Under the pieces are notes generated by a model that was not told where the DNA came from, ran no database searches, and saw nothing but the letters and a program-made list of their open reading frames with translations. Both the position numbers and the translations under genes were made by a program. A stretch of 64,000 nucleotides of DNA, taken from positions 1 to 64,000 of the forward strand of contig JACPQD010000065.1 of NCBI GenBank assembly GCA_016190665.1. Direction: 5' to 3'. This DNA comes from Chloroflexota bacterium. Lineage in GTDB: Bacteria; Chloroflexota; Dehalococcoidia; JACPQD01. Shown here in pieces: positions 8,284 to 16,579 of this stretch. Position 1 is the first letter of the stretch. The number at the start of each line of letters is the position of its first letter.

Positions 8284-9993
8284 TCAGTTGCTCAGCCAGA
8301 CGTTCTGCCACCTGAAGTTGTTGTAGCTGCCGAACCCGGGCTTGTAGTTGTTGAGCTTCTCCGAGGCCAGGAGGGTGATCGAGTTCCAGAGGAACAGGAG
8401 CGCGGGCACCTCGTCCAGAGCGATCTGGTCCATCTGCTTGACGACCTTCTTGCGTTCTGTCTCGTCGAGTATTGAACCCTGCTTATAGTACAGCTCGTCG
8501 TACTTGGGAGAGCTGTAACCCGGCGGGGCACCCGAGGCGCCAGCCCTGTGTGCGCCGGTCACGTACCGCTTGCCGACGTCGTACGGGTCGAGGAGATAGC
8601 GCGAGTTGCCCCGGCCAAAGGTCTCGAACTTCCCTTCCTGCTCCCAAAGGGTGATAATGGTGGCGTCCTGCACATCCAAAGTCAGGTCGATGCCCACCGT
8701 CCGCAGTTGGTCCTGCAGGAACTGGGCATTGCGCATCATGTCAGTGGAGCTCTTGACCAGCATCTTCCCCTTGAAGCCGTTTGGATAGCCCGCGTCAGCC
8801 AGCAGCTTTCTCGCCTGGGCGCGGTCATCCTCCTTTGGCGGCCTCCAACCGGGCATCTTGAGCAGTTCCTCGTTTGGGACACCCCAGTCAGGGAAGTGGC
8901 TGGCGATGTAAGCCTGGCCTTCGAGCACCTTGATGCCCGCTTCCCGGTCGACTGCCAGGTCGGCGGCTTTCCTCACTCGCACGTCGTCCCACGGCTTCGC
9001 TGTCTGATTCATGGAGAGCTCGGCGGAGTTGAGCGACACCGTTTTGAAGACCTGGGTGGCCGGCTTGGCCTTCACAATGGAGTCCACCTGACCCGGGGTG
9101 ACCGAACCGGAGCCTGTCATGGTCACGTGCACGTTGCCGGTCCTGAAGGCTGCCGCCCTGGCTGTCCCGTCCTTTATGATGTAGATGGTTATGCCATCGA
9201 GGTAAGGCCGGTCCTTGATGAAGTAGTCTTTGTTCTTCTCCACCCTCCACATGACGCCGGGGGCATAGTCCTTGAACCTGAACGGGCCGGTGCCCATGAT
9301 GTCCTTCTTCATGTCGCCCTTGGCCTGGATTACGTGCGGCGGCAGCATGAGCATCCATCCCTGGGCAAGCAACGGGACAATATTGAACGCCTGTTTCAGT
9401 GTGATCTTCAGGGTCACTGCGTCCGTGGCCTCCACCTTATCGATCGGCTTGAGGTACTCCGCCCTGGGGCTGCGGACGGCAGGGTCCATCATCCGCTCCA
9501 GGCTAAACTTCGCATCGGGGGCGGCGAAGGCCTTACCGTCGTGCCATTTAACGCCTTCAAGGAGGTGGAAGGTCAGCAGCTTGCCGTCCGTGCTGTATTC
9601 CCATGTCTTCGCCAGGTCACCTATGACCTTGCTGGGATCGAGCGGGTCATACTGGACCAGGCCATTGTAGACCGGCATGACCGGGTGGAGCAGGGCAACA
9701 CCAGGGGCGCTGTGAGCGTCGAAGTTCGGGGGATCCCCGGCTTCATTGAGAAAGAGGGTGCCTCCCCGTCTCGGCTGCTCCGCTGCCGGCTTTGGGCTCG
9801 AAGTTGGCGCCGCCGGCTGCGGGGTTGGTGGAGCTGGCTTGGCTGGCGCTGCCGTTGGGGCTTTGGCAGCGGCTGGTGCTGCGGGCTTTGCCGTGGGCGC
9901 TGGCGCAACTGCCGGGGCGCAACCCGCCAGAGCCAGACCAAGGACGGTAAGAACCTGGACCGATAGGAGCATGTAATGTCTTGTTGCCTGCAT
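8284..9993 (-). CDS. Lipoprotein substrate-binding protein, SBP_bac_5 (peptide/nickel/organic solute type)
   Basis: About 569 residues. ATG 9993 follows a perfect GGAGG. A signal peptide ends in LALAGC, a lipobox, so the mature protein should be a lipid-anchored Cys lipoprotein; an Ala/Pro/Lys-rich linker follows. The SBP_bac_5 core begins GGTLFLNEAGDPPNFDAHSA and includes VKWHDGKAFAAPDAKFSLERMMDP, typical of DppA/OppA/NikA-type cluster C proteins. The C-terminus ends YNNFRWQNVWLSN, a signature shared with the other copies in this window. No ABC permease or ATPase is nearby. Probably binds an organic substrate outside the membrane for import or sensing; specificity unknown. Confidence 0.9.
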   Translation of the reverse strand: MQATRHYMLLSVQVLTVLGLALAGCAPAVAPAPTAKPAAPAAAKAPTAAPAKPAPPTPQPAAPTSSPKPAAEQPRRGGTLFLNEAGDPPNFDAHSAPGVALLHPVMPVYNGLVQYDPLDPSKVIGDLAKTWEYSTDGKLLTFHLLEGVKWHDGKAFAAPDAKFSLERMMDPAVRSPRAEYLKPIDKVEATDAVTLKITLKQAFNIVPLLAQGWMLMLPPHVIQAKGDMKKDIMGTGPFRFKDYAPGVMWRVEKNKDYFIKDRPYLDGITIYIIKDGTARAAAFRTGNVHVTMTGSGSVTPGQVDSIVKAKPATQVFKTVSLNSAELSMNQTAKPWDDVRVRKAADLAVDREAGIKVLEGQAYIASHFPDWGVPNEELLKMPGWRPPKEDDRAQARKLLADAGYPNGFKGKMLVKSSTDMMRNAQFLQDQLRTVGIDLTLDVQDATIITLWEQEGKFETFGRGNSRYLLDPYDVGKRYVTGAHRAGASGAPPGYSSPKYDELYYKQGSILDETERKKVVKQMDQIALDEVPALLFLWNSITLLASEKLNNYKPGFGSYNNFRWQNVWLSN

Positions 9994-10100
9994 ATTTTGC
10001 CTCCTTATGCTTGGGGCCACCTTCCGCTACTCACCGTTACGCGGCTTACTGCTAGACAACCAACATGCAACCCCTCCTGGTGGCTGCGATCAACCTTCTG

Positions 10101-10484
10101 CTACTCGCCAATAATGCGGCTTACTGCCAGACAATCAACTCCCGGGGGAAGCCAGCAGGAATGCTTGCCCTCTCCCCCGGCGACCATTATCAGGATGTCG
10201 TCCTTGCTGGTACCGATAGGCAAGATGCCGTCCTCTCCTACATCCATGTACGTATCCGGATGTTTCTTCCTGAGCAGACGGTTGCCCTCAGAGATTTGCC
10301 GGAAAGGAATGCCCGCGTGCTCGAAGAGGAAGGCCTTGATGTCCTCTTTGCTGAACCCATCCCTGGCGATTGTGGCGGCGTGCTCAAGCCCCAGGCAGAC
10401 GATGGGCGGGAAATTGCCGGTAAGGTTCTTGCCGCGCGGGTTATTCAACTTCCATGTATCTTGTTGCGACATTGCGAGCTCCAT
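10101..10484 (-). CDS. Small protein resembling the C-terminal domain of the UGSC-family protein
   Basis: 127 residues with no TM helix or signal. The order of motifs PPIVCLGLEHAATIARDGF, SKEDIKAFLFEHAGIPFRQ and DDILIMVAGGEGKHSCWLPPG parallels the end of the 23481-25175 protein (LLCLGPSIASVIAKGGW, KKDDIRQYLYESVRFPARV, DWIGIVVSGDPGRNQSKGY). The similarity is visible by eye and moderate. ATG 10484 follows AGGAAGTAGGTAG; an internal ATG at 10472 is possible. It ends in TAG, not UGA. It may work with the UGSC protein or be a leftover subunit. Function unknown. Confidence 0.7.
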   Translation of the reverse strand: MELAMSQQDTWKLNNPRGKNLTGNFPPIVCLGLEHAATIARDGFSKEDIKAFLFEHAGIPFRQISEGNRLLRKKHPDTYMDVGEDGILPIGTSKDDILIMVAGGEGKHSCWLPPGVDCLAVSRIIGE

Positions 10485-10495
10485 CTACCTACTTC

Positions 10496-10625
10496 CTAGT
10501 ACAACGTAACATCTATTCATGCGTACGGTGGGTGGAGCCAAGTGTGACCCATCGGAAAGAACGCGGCTCGTGATAGTGGGTTGTCCCGCGATTTCGTCAG
10601 GGCTCCACCCACCCTACGGCTGAAA
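10496..10625 (+). repeat. Dispersed palindromic element, copy A
   Basis: About 130 bp. It begins CTAGTACAACGTAACAT and contains long internal inverted arms around GGTGGGTGGAGCC and GGCTCCACCCACC. The same sequence occurs at 53172 (copy B) and inverted at 55846 (copy C). Copy A seems to lack the right end seen in copy B. It sits just upstream of the small gene ending at 10101 and fills most of the gap to the LeuD-like gene. See copy B for the terminal repeats. Confidence 0.75.
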
Positions 10626-10690
10626 CACTACCTACCTTCTTACCTGCTTTGTCTGCTTTCGTACCGTTCGGCACGTCTCTTGGCCGTTCT

Positions 10691-11194
10691 CTAGCCGTTC
10701 ACTTTCTTCACAAGAAGCGGCATGATCCCGCCGGCTTCCAAGATCTCGAGAAGCTGGGGAGGGTGTCGTTCGCCCTGGATAGTGTCTCCAGAAGTGAGAT
10801 TTCTGATCAGACCGCTGCGGACGTCAAGTTCGAGTTCGTCGCCCTCGTTGAATATGTTGCTCACTCCCTGACACGCCATGGCTGAAAAGCCGATCGCTAC
10901 CGCGGTCCGGTAGAAGATTCTAGCGATGGAATCGGCTACAATGCAGCCTATTCCCAGTTGCTTCATGACGTCGTTCGCACTCGCCCTATGTGAGCCAAAG
11001 GCAAAATTCTGGCCGGCCACGATGCAGTCGCCGGGCCTGACCTGATTCCGCCAACCCGGTCTTATGGCAGCAAAGGCGGTGTCTTTGGGGGTGTGAGGGA
11101 TATCGCGGAACATCTCGTTAGGAGTTATATCTGTCGTGCTGATATTGTCGCCAAACTTCCAGACTCTCCCCCTGATGACGCCACGTGCAGGCAT
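10691..11194 (-). CDS. Aconitase-superfamily hydro-lyase, small subunit (LeuD-like)
   Basis: About 167 residues, the swivel-domain subunit of a two-part hydro-lyase. Motifs include WKFGDNISTTDITPNE near the N-terminus and GQNFAFGSHRASANDVMKQL, the substrate-binding GSSR-type loop, here GSHR. ATG 11194 has GAGGAG nine bases upstream; ATG 11203 abuts that site and is less likely. It follows the large subunit almost without a gap, so the two form one unit. In the family this enzyme isomerises 2-isopropylmalate, homoaconitate or 2,3-dimethylmalate. No other leucine genes are present, so a catabolic 2,3-dialkylmalate or similar hydroxyacid substrate is more likely here (inference). Confidence 0.85.
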   Translation of the reverse strand: MPARGVIRGRVWKFGDNISTTDITPNEMFRDIPHTPKDTAFAAIRPGWRNQVRPGDCIVAGQNFAFGSHRASANDVMKQLGIGCIVADSIARIFYRTAVAIGFSAMACQGVSNIFNEGDELELDVRSGLIRNLTSGDTIQGERHPPQLLEILEAGGIMPLLVKKVNG

Positions 11195-11208
11195 GCTCTT
11201 CATCTCCT

Positions 11209-12480
11209 CTACAGCAACTTCCTGGGGTCCGTTATCTTGCCCATTACGGCTGAGGCGGCCGCAGTGGCCGGGGACGCGAGATATATCTCCGCGTTCGGAC
11301 TGCCGTACCTGCCCTTGAAGTTCCGGGTCGTCGCGCCGACGGCCCGTTCACCATCGGTAAGGGCTGCCGCGCCTCCGGCGCAGAGGTCACAGGTCGGCGC
11401 CATCACCATCACCCCCGCGTCAACCAGAGTCGCAATGACGCCCGTCTCTATGGCTCTTCGGTAGATCTTCCAGGTGCCCGGGGCGAAGATCATCCTCGCC
11501 TTCAGTTTCCTCCCCTTGACAATCCTGGCTGCAATTGCCAGATCATCGTACCGCGAGTTGGCGCACGAGCCGAGATTGCACTGGTCTATCTTGAGGCCCT
11601 CGAGTTCCGAGACCGGCTTGACCACGTCGAAGCCGTGCGGCAGGGCCACCTGCGGTTCGAGAGAGGAGAAGTCCTCCTCGTAGGTCTGGTCATACACGGC
11701 ATCGAGATCGGCGGACGTCGGCCAGAAGGCTTCCTTGCCGCGAGGCGTGGAGGCGACGTACTCCAGGCACTTCGCATCAGGCTCGAATGGGGCACACTTG
11801 GCTCCCAGCTCAATCGAATGGCAGGCGAGCGTCAACCTGCCGTCCATGCCCATGGTATCGATGAGCGGCCCTTTCCACTCAACTGAGTTGTACTGGGCCA
11901 TAGAAGGCGTGTACTTTCCGATGATATACAGAAAGACGTCTTTGGCATCGACGCCATCCTGGAGCTTGCCGTTGCAGACGAACTTGATGGTCTCCGGGAC
12001 CCGGAACCACAGCTCGCCGGTCAGGTAGGTCCAGGCCGTCTCCACGGCGCTGACCGGGGTCGCGAAGGCATTGACTGCGCCCGCCGTCGTTGAGTGCGAG
12101 TCCTTGCCGCACACCAGCATCCCTGGCCTGGCCATGCCCTCTTCTGGCACCGCCGCATGGGCTATGCCCGTGTTTGTTTCATGCAATTCGCTTATTCCGT
12201 ATCGGTGAGCCAGTTCTCGCGACTGCTTGTAGATCTCTGCATCGGCCGGCTTGGTGTGACAGCCACGGTGATCTCCCAGCATTATGGCAAGGGCGTCCGG
12301 GTTGGCCAGCTTCGGCAGTCCGTTCGGCAGGCCGCCCTCAACCACCTTCTTGTGGACCTCAACAAAGCCCCCTTCGAGAACGTAGTGCAGGTCAACCTTG
12401 GCTGTGACGAAGTCGCCCGCCTTGACCTCTTTTCCGCCCGAAGCCCGGCTGAGTATCTTCTCCGCTATCGTCTTACCCAT
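11209..12480 (-). CDS. Aconitase-superfamily hydro-lyase, large subunit (LeuC-like)
   Basis: 423 residues, the usual length for the LeuC/HacA type. The [4Fe-4S] ligands are visible: LGSCANSRYDDLA for the first Cys and PTCDLCAGG for the CxxC pair. GKDSHSTTAGAVNAF is the substrate-side HSTT loop, and LGDHRGCHTKPAD lies in the N-terminal region. ATG 12480 follows a GTTGAGGAGAAC site. It forms a heterodimer with the small subunit directly downstream and probably performs stereospecific dehydration/rehydration of a hydroxy-dicarboxylate. The neighbouring PrpD-family gene 68 bp upstream suggests a methylcitrate- or dimethylmalate-like pathway. Confidence 0.87.
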   Translation of the reverse strand: MGKTIAEKILSRASGGKEVKAGDFVTAKVDLHYVLEGGFVEVHKKVVEGGLPNGLPKLANPDALAIMLGDHRGCHTKPADAEIYKQSRELAHRYGISELHETNTGIAHAAVPEEGMARPGMLVCGKDSHSTTAGAVNAFATPVSAVETAWTYLTGELWFRVPETIKFVCNGKLQDGVDAKDVFLYIIGKYTPSMAQYNSVEWKGPLIDTMGMDGRLTLACHSIELGAKCAPFEPDAKCLEYVASTPRGKEAFWPTSADLDAVYDQTYEEDFSSLEPQVALPHGFDVVKPVSELEGLKIDQCNLGSCANSRYDDLAIAARIVKGRKLKARMIFAPGTWKIYRRAIETGVIATLVDAGVMVMAPTCDLCAGGAAALTDGERAVGATTRNFKGRYGSPNAEIYLASPATAAASAVMGKITDPRKLL

Positions 12481-12548
12481 GTTCTCCTCAACAGATACAT
12501 ATGTGAACAGACGAGTGCTTGAGGGTTAACGAGCTCACTATCCCTCCT

Positions 12549-14018
12549 TTACGGGCTTGCCCGCCGGCTCGAAACCATTCGAGTCATCAAGATGTTCACG
12601 TCGCCCACCTGGTCCAGGTTTTCGAGCATCTCCATGAGTCCATCCACCCGTCGTTCATCCTTCAATGCCAGCATGGCATTTGCCCGGAATTTGTTGAGCA
12701 CGTCCTGGCGGGTTGAAGGCCGCTCGGCCAGGCCGAGCAGGTAAGGGCCCGACCGGCTGAAAGTCCGCCCATCGCGGAGAGTCACCGTCACGAAGCCCCT
12801 TTTCTCCCCGAACCAGGCCTGTTCATCAAGGGTGTATTTCACGCGGCTGGCAAGGTCAAGCACCTTAGGATCAGAGACTTTGTCCGGCGTGAAGCTGAGC
12901 GGGCCAAGGTCGCCATCGAAGGCCAGACGGGCGAGCAGGTAGGGAAGACTGAAACGGGCGCTGTACGGCGTCGGATGGAGCTTTGCCTTCTTCGGCTCGA
13001 AATGGAGCTCTATGCGCGAGGCAGGTGCGCGACATTCAATCTCGGCGATATCGTCGGGGCGAAACTGGAATTCCTGGATCAGGGACTTCAGCGCCTCGAT
13101 GAAGTGGTGCGTGCCATGGCCGGCGGGGTAGAACTTGACTACGTTGTTCAGCGTGTTCCACTTCACCCCGAGGCCATCGGCAAGGCGCGAGGCGTCCTGG
13201 AGGTCTCCGGCGATAACGGAAAGGAAGCCCTTGTCGCCCTCGTAGATCAGCCTGGGGCCGGTCAGGCCTTGACGCGCCCAGAGAGCCGCCACAATGCCAC
13301 TATGACTTGCCCATCCAGGATAGAGGGGCTGGGCGTCGGCTCCCTCGTGATGGGATTGCGCCAGGAAGAGGCCGAGCCCGCCCACCAGGCCCTGTGCCCA
13401 CACAAGACGCTGGGCGTCGATCCCAAGGAGAACGCCTGCCTCAACGGCGGAAGCGAAGAGCCCCAAAGTGAAGCTGCGAACGGAACCCCCCGAACGGCGC
13501 ATCTTGTGGTGGATGGCGATGTCTGACTCTCCCCACGTTGCCTTGGCCGCGCGAATCCCATAACGGTCCAGGAGCTGGGCGGCGGCGATACGGGAAGCCA
13601 CTTCATACCCAATCACGGTGGCTTTGATGACTTCCTTGCCGCTGCTGCTGACCGCCTGGCCGACCGTCAGTGCTGTGGCCACCACGTAGCGGCTCATGTG
13701 GCCCCCGCCGCCCCAGTAGTCGGTGTCGTCGTAGTCCGTCGCGGCGATGGCGGCGCCATTGGCGAGGCCGGCGTTGGCCATGGGAATCTTGCCGCGCTGG
13801 CCGAATACCCGCGCCTGTCTCGCACCCCCCATGCTCTGCGAGACCCGGTTGGCCTTCTTGAACCAGTCCATGGTTGTGCCGCAGAGCGCCACACCAACCG
13901 AGTCCAGGATATGCTCTTTCGCCTTCTCGATCACTGATTCAGGGATGTCCTCATAGGAGAGCCCTTTAGCGAAGTGGGCGAAGATCTCGGAGTAGCTTCT
14001 CTCCTCAGTGTTGTCCAT
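12549..14018 (-). CDS. MmgE/PrpD family protein (2-methylcitrate dehydratase-like)
   Basis: About 489 residues. ATG 14018 follows AGAGGGAGAAGGA; the open frame upstream to 14093 has no supporting start. Family features include HILDSVGVALCGTTMDWFKKA near residues 25-50, DYDDTDYWGGGGHMS (the Asp/His-rich active-site region, close to the family's YDD..H pattern), and KFYPAGHGTHHFIEAL. MmgE/PrpD enzymes dehydrate 2-methylcitrate or related tertiary hydroxyacids, or act as decarboxylases (cis-aconitate decarboxylase). Here it sits directly before the LeuC/D pair, so both may handle one branched hydroxyacid. Confidence 0.87.
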   Translation of the reverse strand: MDNTEERSYSEIFAHFAKGLSYEDIPESVIEKAKEHILDSVGVALCGTTMDWFKKANRVSQSMGGARQARVFGQRGKIPMANAGLANGAAIAATDYDDTDYWGGGGHMSRYVVATALTVGQAVSSSGKEVIKATVIGYEVASRIAAAQLLDRYGIRAAKATWGESDIAIHHKMRRSGGSVRSFTLGLFASAVEAGVLLGIDAQRLVWAQGLVGGLGLFLAQSHHEGADAQPLYPGWASHSGIVAALWARQGLTGPRLIYEGDKGFLSVIAGDLQDASRLADGLGVKWNTLNNVVKFYPAGHGTHHFIEALKSLIQEFQFRPDDIAEIECRAPASRIELHFEPKKAKLHPTPYSARFSLPYLLARLAFDGDLGPLSFTPDKVSDPKVLDLASRVKYTLDEQAWFGEKRGFVTVTLRDGRTFSRSGPYLLGLAERPSTRQDVLNKFRANAMLALKDERRVDGLMEMLENLDQVGDVNILMTRMVSSRRASP

Positions 14019-14201
14019 TCCTTCTCCCTCTGTTCTGAGAATAGGTCTATGTGTCTCGCTAGCGACTCCCCTTTCTGATCCTGCCCTACGCAAAAACGTG
14101 CTGTGAAGGCGACGGACCCCGACCCCAGAATACGGGGTTACGAGCTACTGGGGCACTTCAGCTCCAAGACGCTTGCGATGACAATCGTCGGCCGGTGATG
14201 G

Positions 14202-14576
14202 CTACCACAGCCCGCCGACGCTGCACGTCAGTCCGCAGGACTCGACGATGCGCTTGAGTTCCTCCAGGCGCTCGTCGGACTGGCGTTTCGCGTCCTTATA
14301 CTCCCAGTCCAGCCCCACGGCTCTGAACTTGCCCCCGGGCAACTCGTTGAAGCCGAGAATATCGAGCCGCCTTATCCTCTTCAGTGAGCTCACGTATTCC
14401 GCCGTCCCGCGGACGTTCACGTCGTCGTCGTTGTAGCCAGAGATGAGTGGCAGGCGCACGACGTACTCCGTGTCGACCTCCTGGCACATCCGGGCCAGGT
14501 TGCTCAATATCAACTCGTTGCCCTTGCCTGTACCCCTGACGTGTTCGGCATTGTCCACCTCTTCCCAGAAAGCCAT
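14202..14576 (-). pseudogene. C-terminal stump of a glycyl radical enzyme activase (radical SAM)
   Basis: About 124 residues match the last half of PflA-type activating enzymes: HVRGTGKGNELILSNLARM corresponds to the family's TG-x-N-x-x-IL-x-N region, and VVRLPLISGYNDDDVNV to the RxPLIPGxND motif. The N-terminal half with CxxxCxxC is absent. Upstream in this frame there are two UGA codons within 16 codons, with no recognisable activase sequence, before the next gene's end at 14646. It is read as a truncated relic, lying about 2 kb downstream of the glycyl radical enzyme it would have served. Confidence 0.75.
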
Positions 14577-14645
14577 GTTGTAGACCTGTCAGAAGATAAC
14601 CGGGTAGGACGGCTTGACCCACCGTGTGCCGGATCATTTCTGAAC

Positions 14646-16307
14646 TTACTTGTCGGCCAGCCAGACGTTGACGAACCTCTCCCCATCGTGCTGTGTCTGA
14701 GGTATCCGATAGTTCTTGACCTTCGACTGCCAGGCCCTCCACATCCCTCCGCTCCACAGCAGGACCACTAACGGGATCAGCTCCTCCAGTCTCTCGTTGG
14801 CCTGGCGTATGATTGCCTTGCGCTTGACCGGGTCCTGTTCTCGCGATTGAAGCTCGATGAGCTTGTCCAGCTCAGGGTCATTCAGGTTTGAGTAGTTGGA
14901 CGGTGAGCCGCCCTTGTAGAACCTCTTGAGCAGAAGATCAGGCTCATTCACCGTCACGCTGTTTGGCCCGGAATGGCTGTCGTAGGCCCGCTTCTCGCGA
15001 AGGTCATAGAAACCTGCATCGTCCAGCGTCTTGATCGCAAGGTCGATGCCGATCTTGCCGAGTTGATCGCGCAGGAAGACGGCCTGTGCCTCGTATTCTC
15101 CTCCCATACGGTACAGGACTGATGTCTTAAGCCCGTTTGGATAGCCCGCTTCGGCCAGGAGCCTCTTGGCCTCGGCAATATCTGCGTCCTTTGGCTGGCG
15201 GTAGCCGGGTTTCTTCAGCAGTTCCTCGGTCGGGATGCCTCCCATTGCCTCCGGGATATAGCCGCCGATTGTTCCCTGGCCATCTGTCAGGATGTTCACG
15301 GCCGCCTGGCGGTCTATGCCGAGATGGACCGCTTTGCGTACTCGGATGTCCGTCCAGGGTGCCTTATCGACTGGGAGGAAAAGGGAGGGGAACTTGCCCA
15401 CCGGATGGTCCGCGACCGTGCCCTCCTTGAACACCTCCTTAAGCCTCATCATGGAGACGGTGCTAAGTCCCACTATGAAATTCACCCGCCCGGCGCGTAA
15501 CGCTGCGTTGGCAGCTGACTGATCGGAGACGAAGTAGGTCCGGAGGCCGTCCAGATAGGGTCTCCCGGGTAGGAAGTAGTCCCTGTTCTTCTCCAGCTCC
15601 AGTGAGACGCTCCTGTTGTGCCGCTTGAGCTTGAAGGCCCCGGTGCCGACCACGTCCTCCTTCATGCTCCCCTTCTTGTCGAGGATATGCTGGGGTATCA
15701 TTGCAGCCCAGCTTATCGCCATGAAGCTGGGAAAGGCGGCGGCGGGATAGCTCATTGAGACCTTCACCGCGCTGTCGTCGGAGGCCGCAACGCTCTTTAC
15801 CGCCTCCAAGCCCGGCCCGACCTGGACGTGCTTCTTCAGCTTCTCCATACTCAGCAGAACGTCCGCAGTAGTAAGCGGATTCCCGTCATGCCACTTGACG
15901 CCCTCCCTCAATTTGAAGGTGTAAGTGGTGCCATCCAGGCTCACGGTCCAACTCTCGACGAGATCAGGGACTATCTTTCCTGGCTCGAGGGGGTCATTCT
16001 GCAGCAGACCATTGTAGGCGGGAGAAAACGACCAGATGGCCGTCTGACTGGCGTCGCCATGCATATCGTAGTGGCGCGGTTCCGTCCGAATGCTGAGTTC
16101 CACGATACCCCCGTATCTTGGCTGCTGGGCGGCAGGCGTCAACGTAGGGGCCGGCGCAGCCGGAACGGGAGTACGTCCCTCTGCCTGCGGCTTCGCAGCC
16201 AGGTCCCCTTGTTTGGCGACAGGTGCGGCAGCGGGGGCGCAGCTTGCGACGAGCAAGGGGGCCGCTAGGAGCCAGACAATGGTTGGGAAGAGCTTCTTGG
16301 TTGCCAT
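14646..16307 (-). CDS. Lipoprotein substrate-binding protein, SBP_bac_5, second copy
   Basis: 553 residues; ATG 16307 follows AAGGAGGGG. The signal peptide ends LLVASC, a lipobox. Core motifs are RYGGIVELSIRTEPRHYDMHG and VKWHDGNPLTTADVLLSMEKL. It is more diverged from the other three copies than they are from each other, and ends RFVNVWLADK. No permease or ATPase is adjacent. It lies between the glycyl radical enzyme and the activase stump, which suggests that its ligand is a substrate of that pathway. Confidence 0.9.
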   Translation of the reverse strand: MATKKLFPTIVWLLAAPLLVASCAPAAAPVAKQGDLAAKPQAEGRTPVPAAPAPTLTPAAQQPRYGGIVELSIRTEPRHYDMHGDASQTAIWSFSPAYNGLLQNDPLEPGKIVPDLVESWTVSLDGTTYTFKLREGVKWHDGNPLTTADVLLSMEKLKKHVQVGPGLEAVKSVAASDDSAVKVSMSYPAAAFPSFMAISWAAMIPQHILDKKGSMKEDVVGTGAFKLKRHNRSVSLELEKNRDYFLPGRPYLDGLRTYFVSDQSAANAALRAGRVNFIVGLSTVSMMRLKEVFKEGTVADHPVGKFPSLFLPVDKAPWTDIRVRKAVHLGIDRQAAVNILTDGQGTIGGYIPEAMGGIPTEELLKKPGYRQPKDADIAEAKRLLAEAGYPNGLKTSVLYRMGGEYEAQAVFLRDQLGKIGIDLAIKTLDDAGFYDLREKRAYDSHSGPNSVTVNEPDLLLKRFYKGGSPSNYSNLNDPELDKLIELQSREQDPVKRKAIIRQANERLEELIPLVVLLWSGGMWRAWQSKVKNYRIPQTQHDGERFVNVWLADK

Positions 16308-16496
16308 CGATACCCCTCCTTGTTTCCTGGCCTGTCACCCCACGACGCCACCTCATTCCGCGTCCCCGTCACCCTATTGGGGTCATAGTTGCCCTCGCCC
16401 AGCACGGCGTGGAGGAGGCAAGCTGCTCGGTAACACCCATCATAAACTTCTCTCCGCTCGTAATCTCTTCTTCCGGCCGCTCGAAATTGGGCACAG

Positions 16497-16527
16497 CCTG
16501 GCAGTGCCGCCTTGCGGCACTGCCAGG
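16497..16527 (-). terminator. Strong hairpin after the glycyl radical enzyme gene
   Basis: A perfect 14-bp inverted repeat (CCTGGCAGTGCCGC and its complement) closes a 3-base loop. It lies 53 bp past the stop of the minus-strand glycyl radical enzyme gene. There is no clear U-run, so it may act as an RNA-stabilising end or a Rho-assisted stop rather than a classic terminator. A dispersed repeat is an alternative. Confidence 0.55.
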
Positions 16528-16579
16528 AACTCCCGACCGCGATCTGGCCTTTCCTGCACACGCCGGAGGCCCTACTTGC

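Noticed and set aside
8548-9966. A 472-codon plus-strand open frame opposite the binding-protein gene
   Set aside because: It is antisense to a clear lipoprotein gene, has no ribosome site and no family motif. Such frames arise from GC-rich codon bias.
10691-12480. Leucine biosynthesis genes leuC and leuD
   Set aside because: No leuA or leuB is nearby, and the surrounding genes are catabolic. I kept only the general hydro-lyase call.
14589-14636. Two UGA codons just upstream of the activase fragment as Sec codons
   Set aside because: The sequence around them bears no relation to the missing activase half, and the preceding gene ends immediately beyond.
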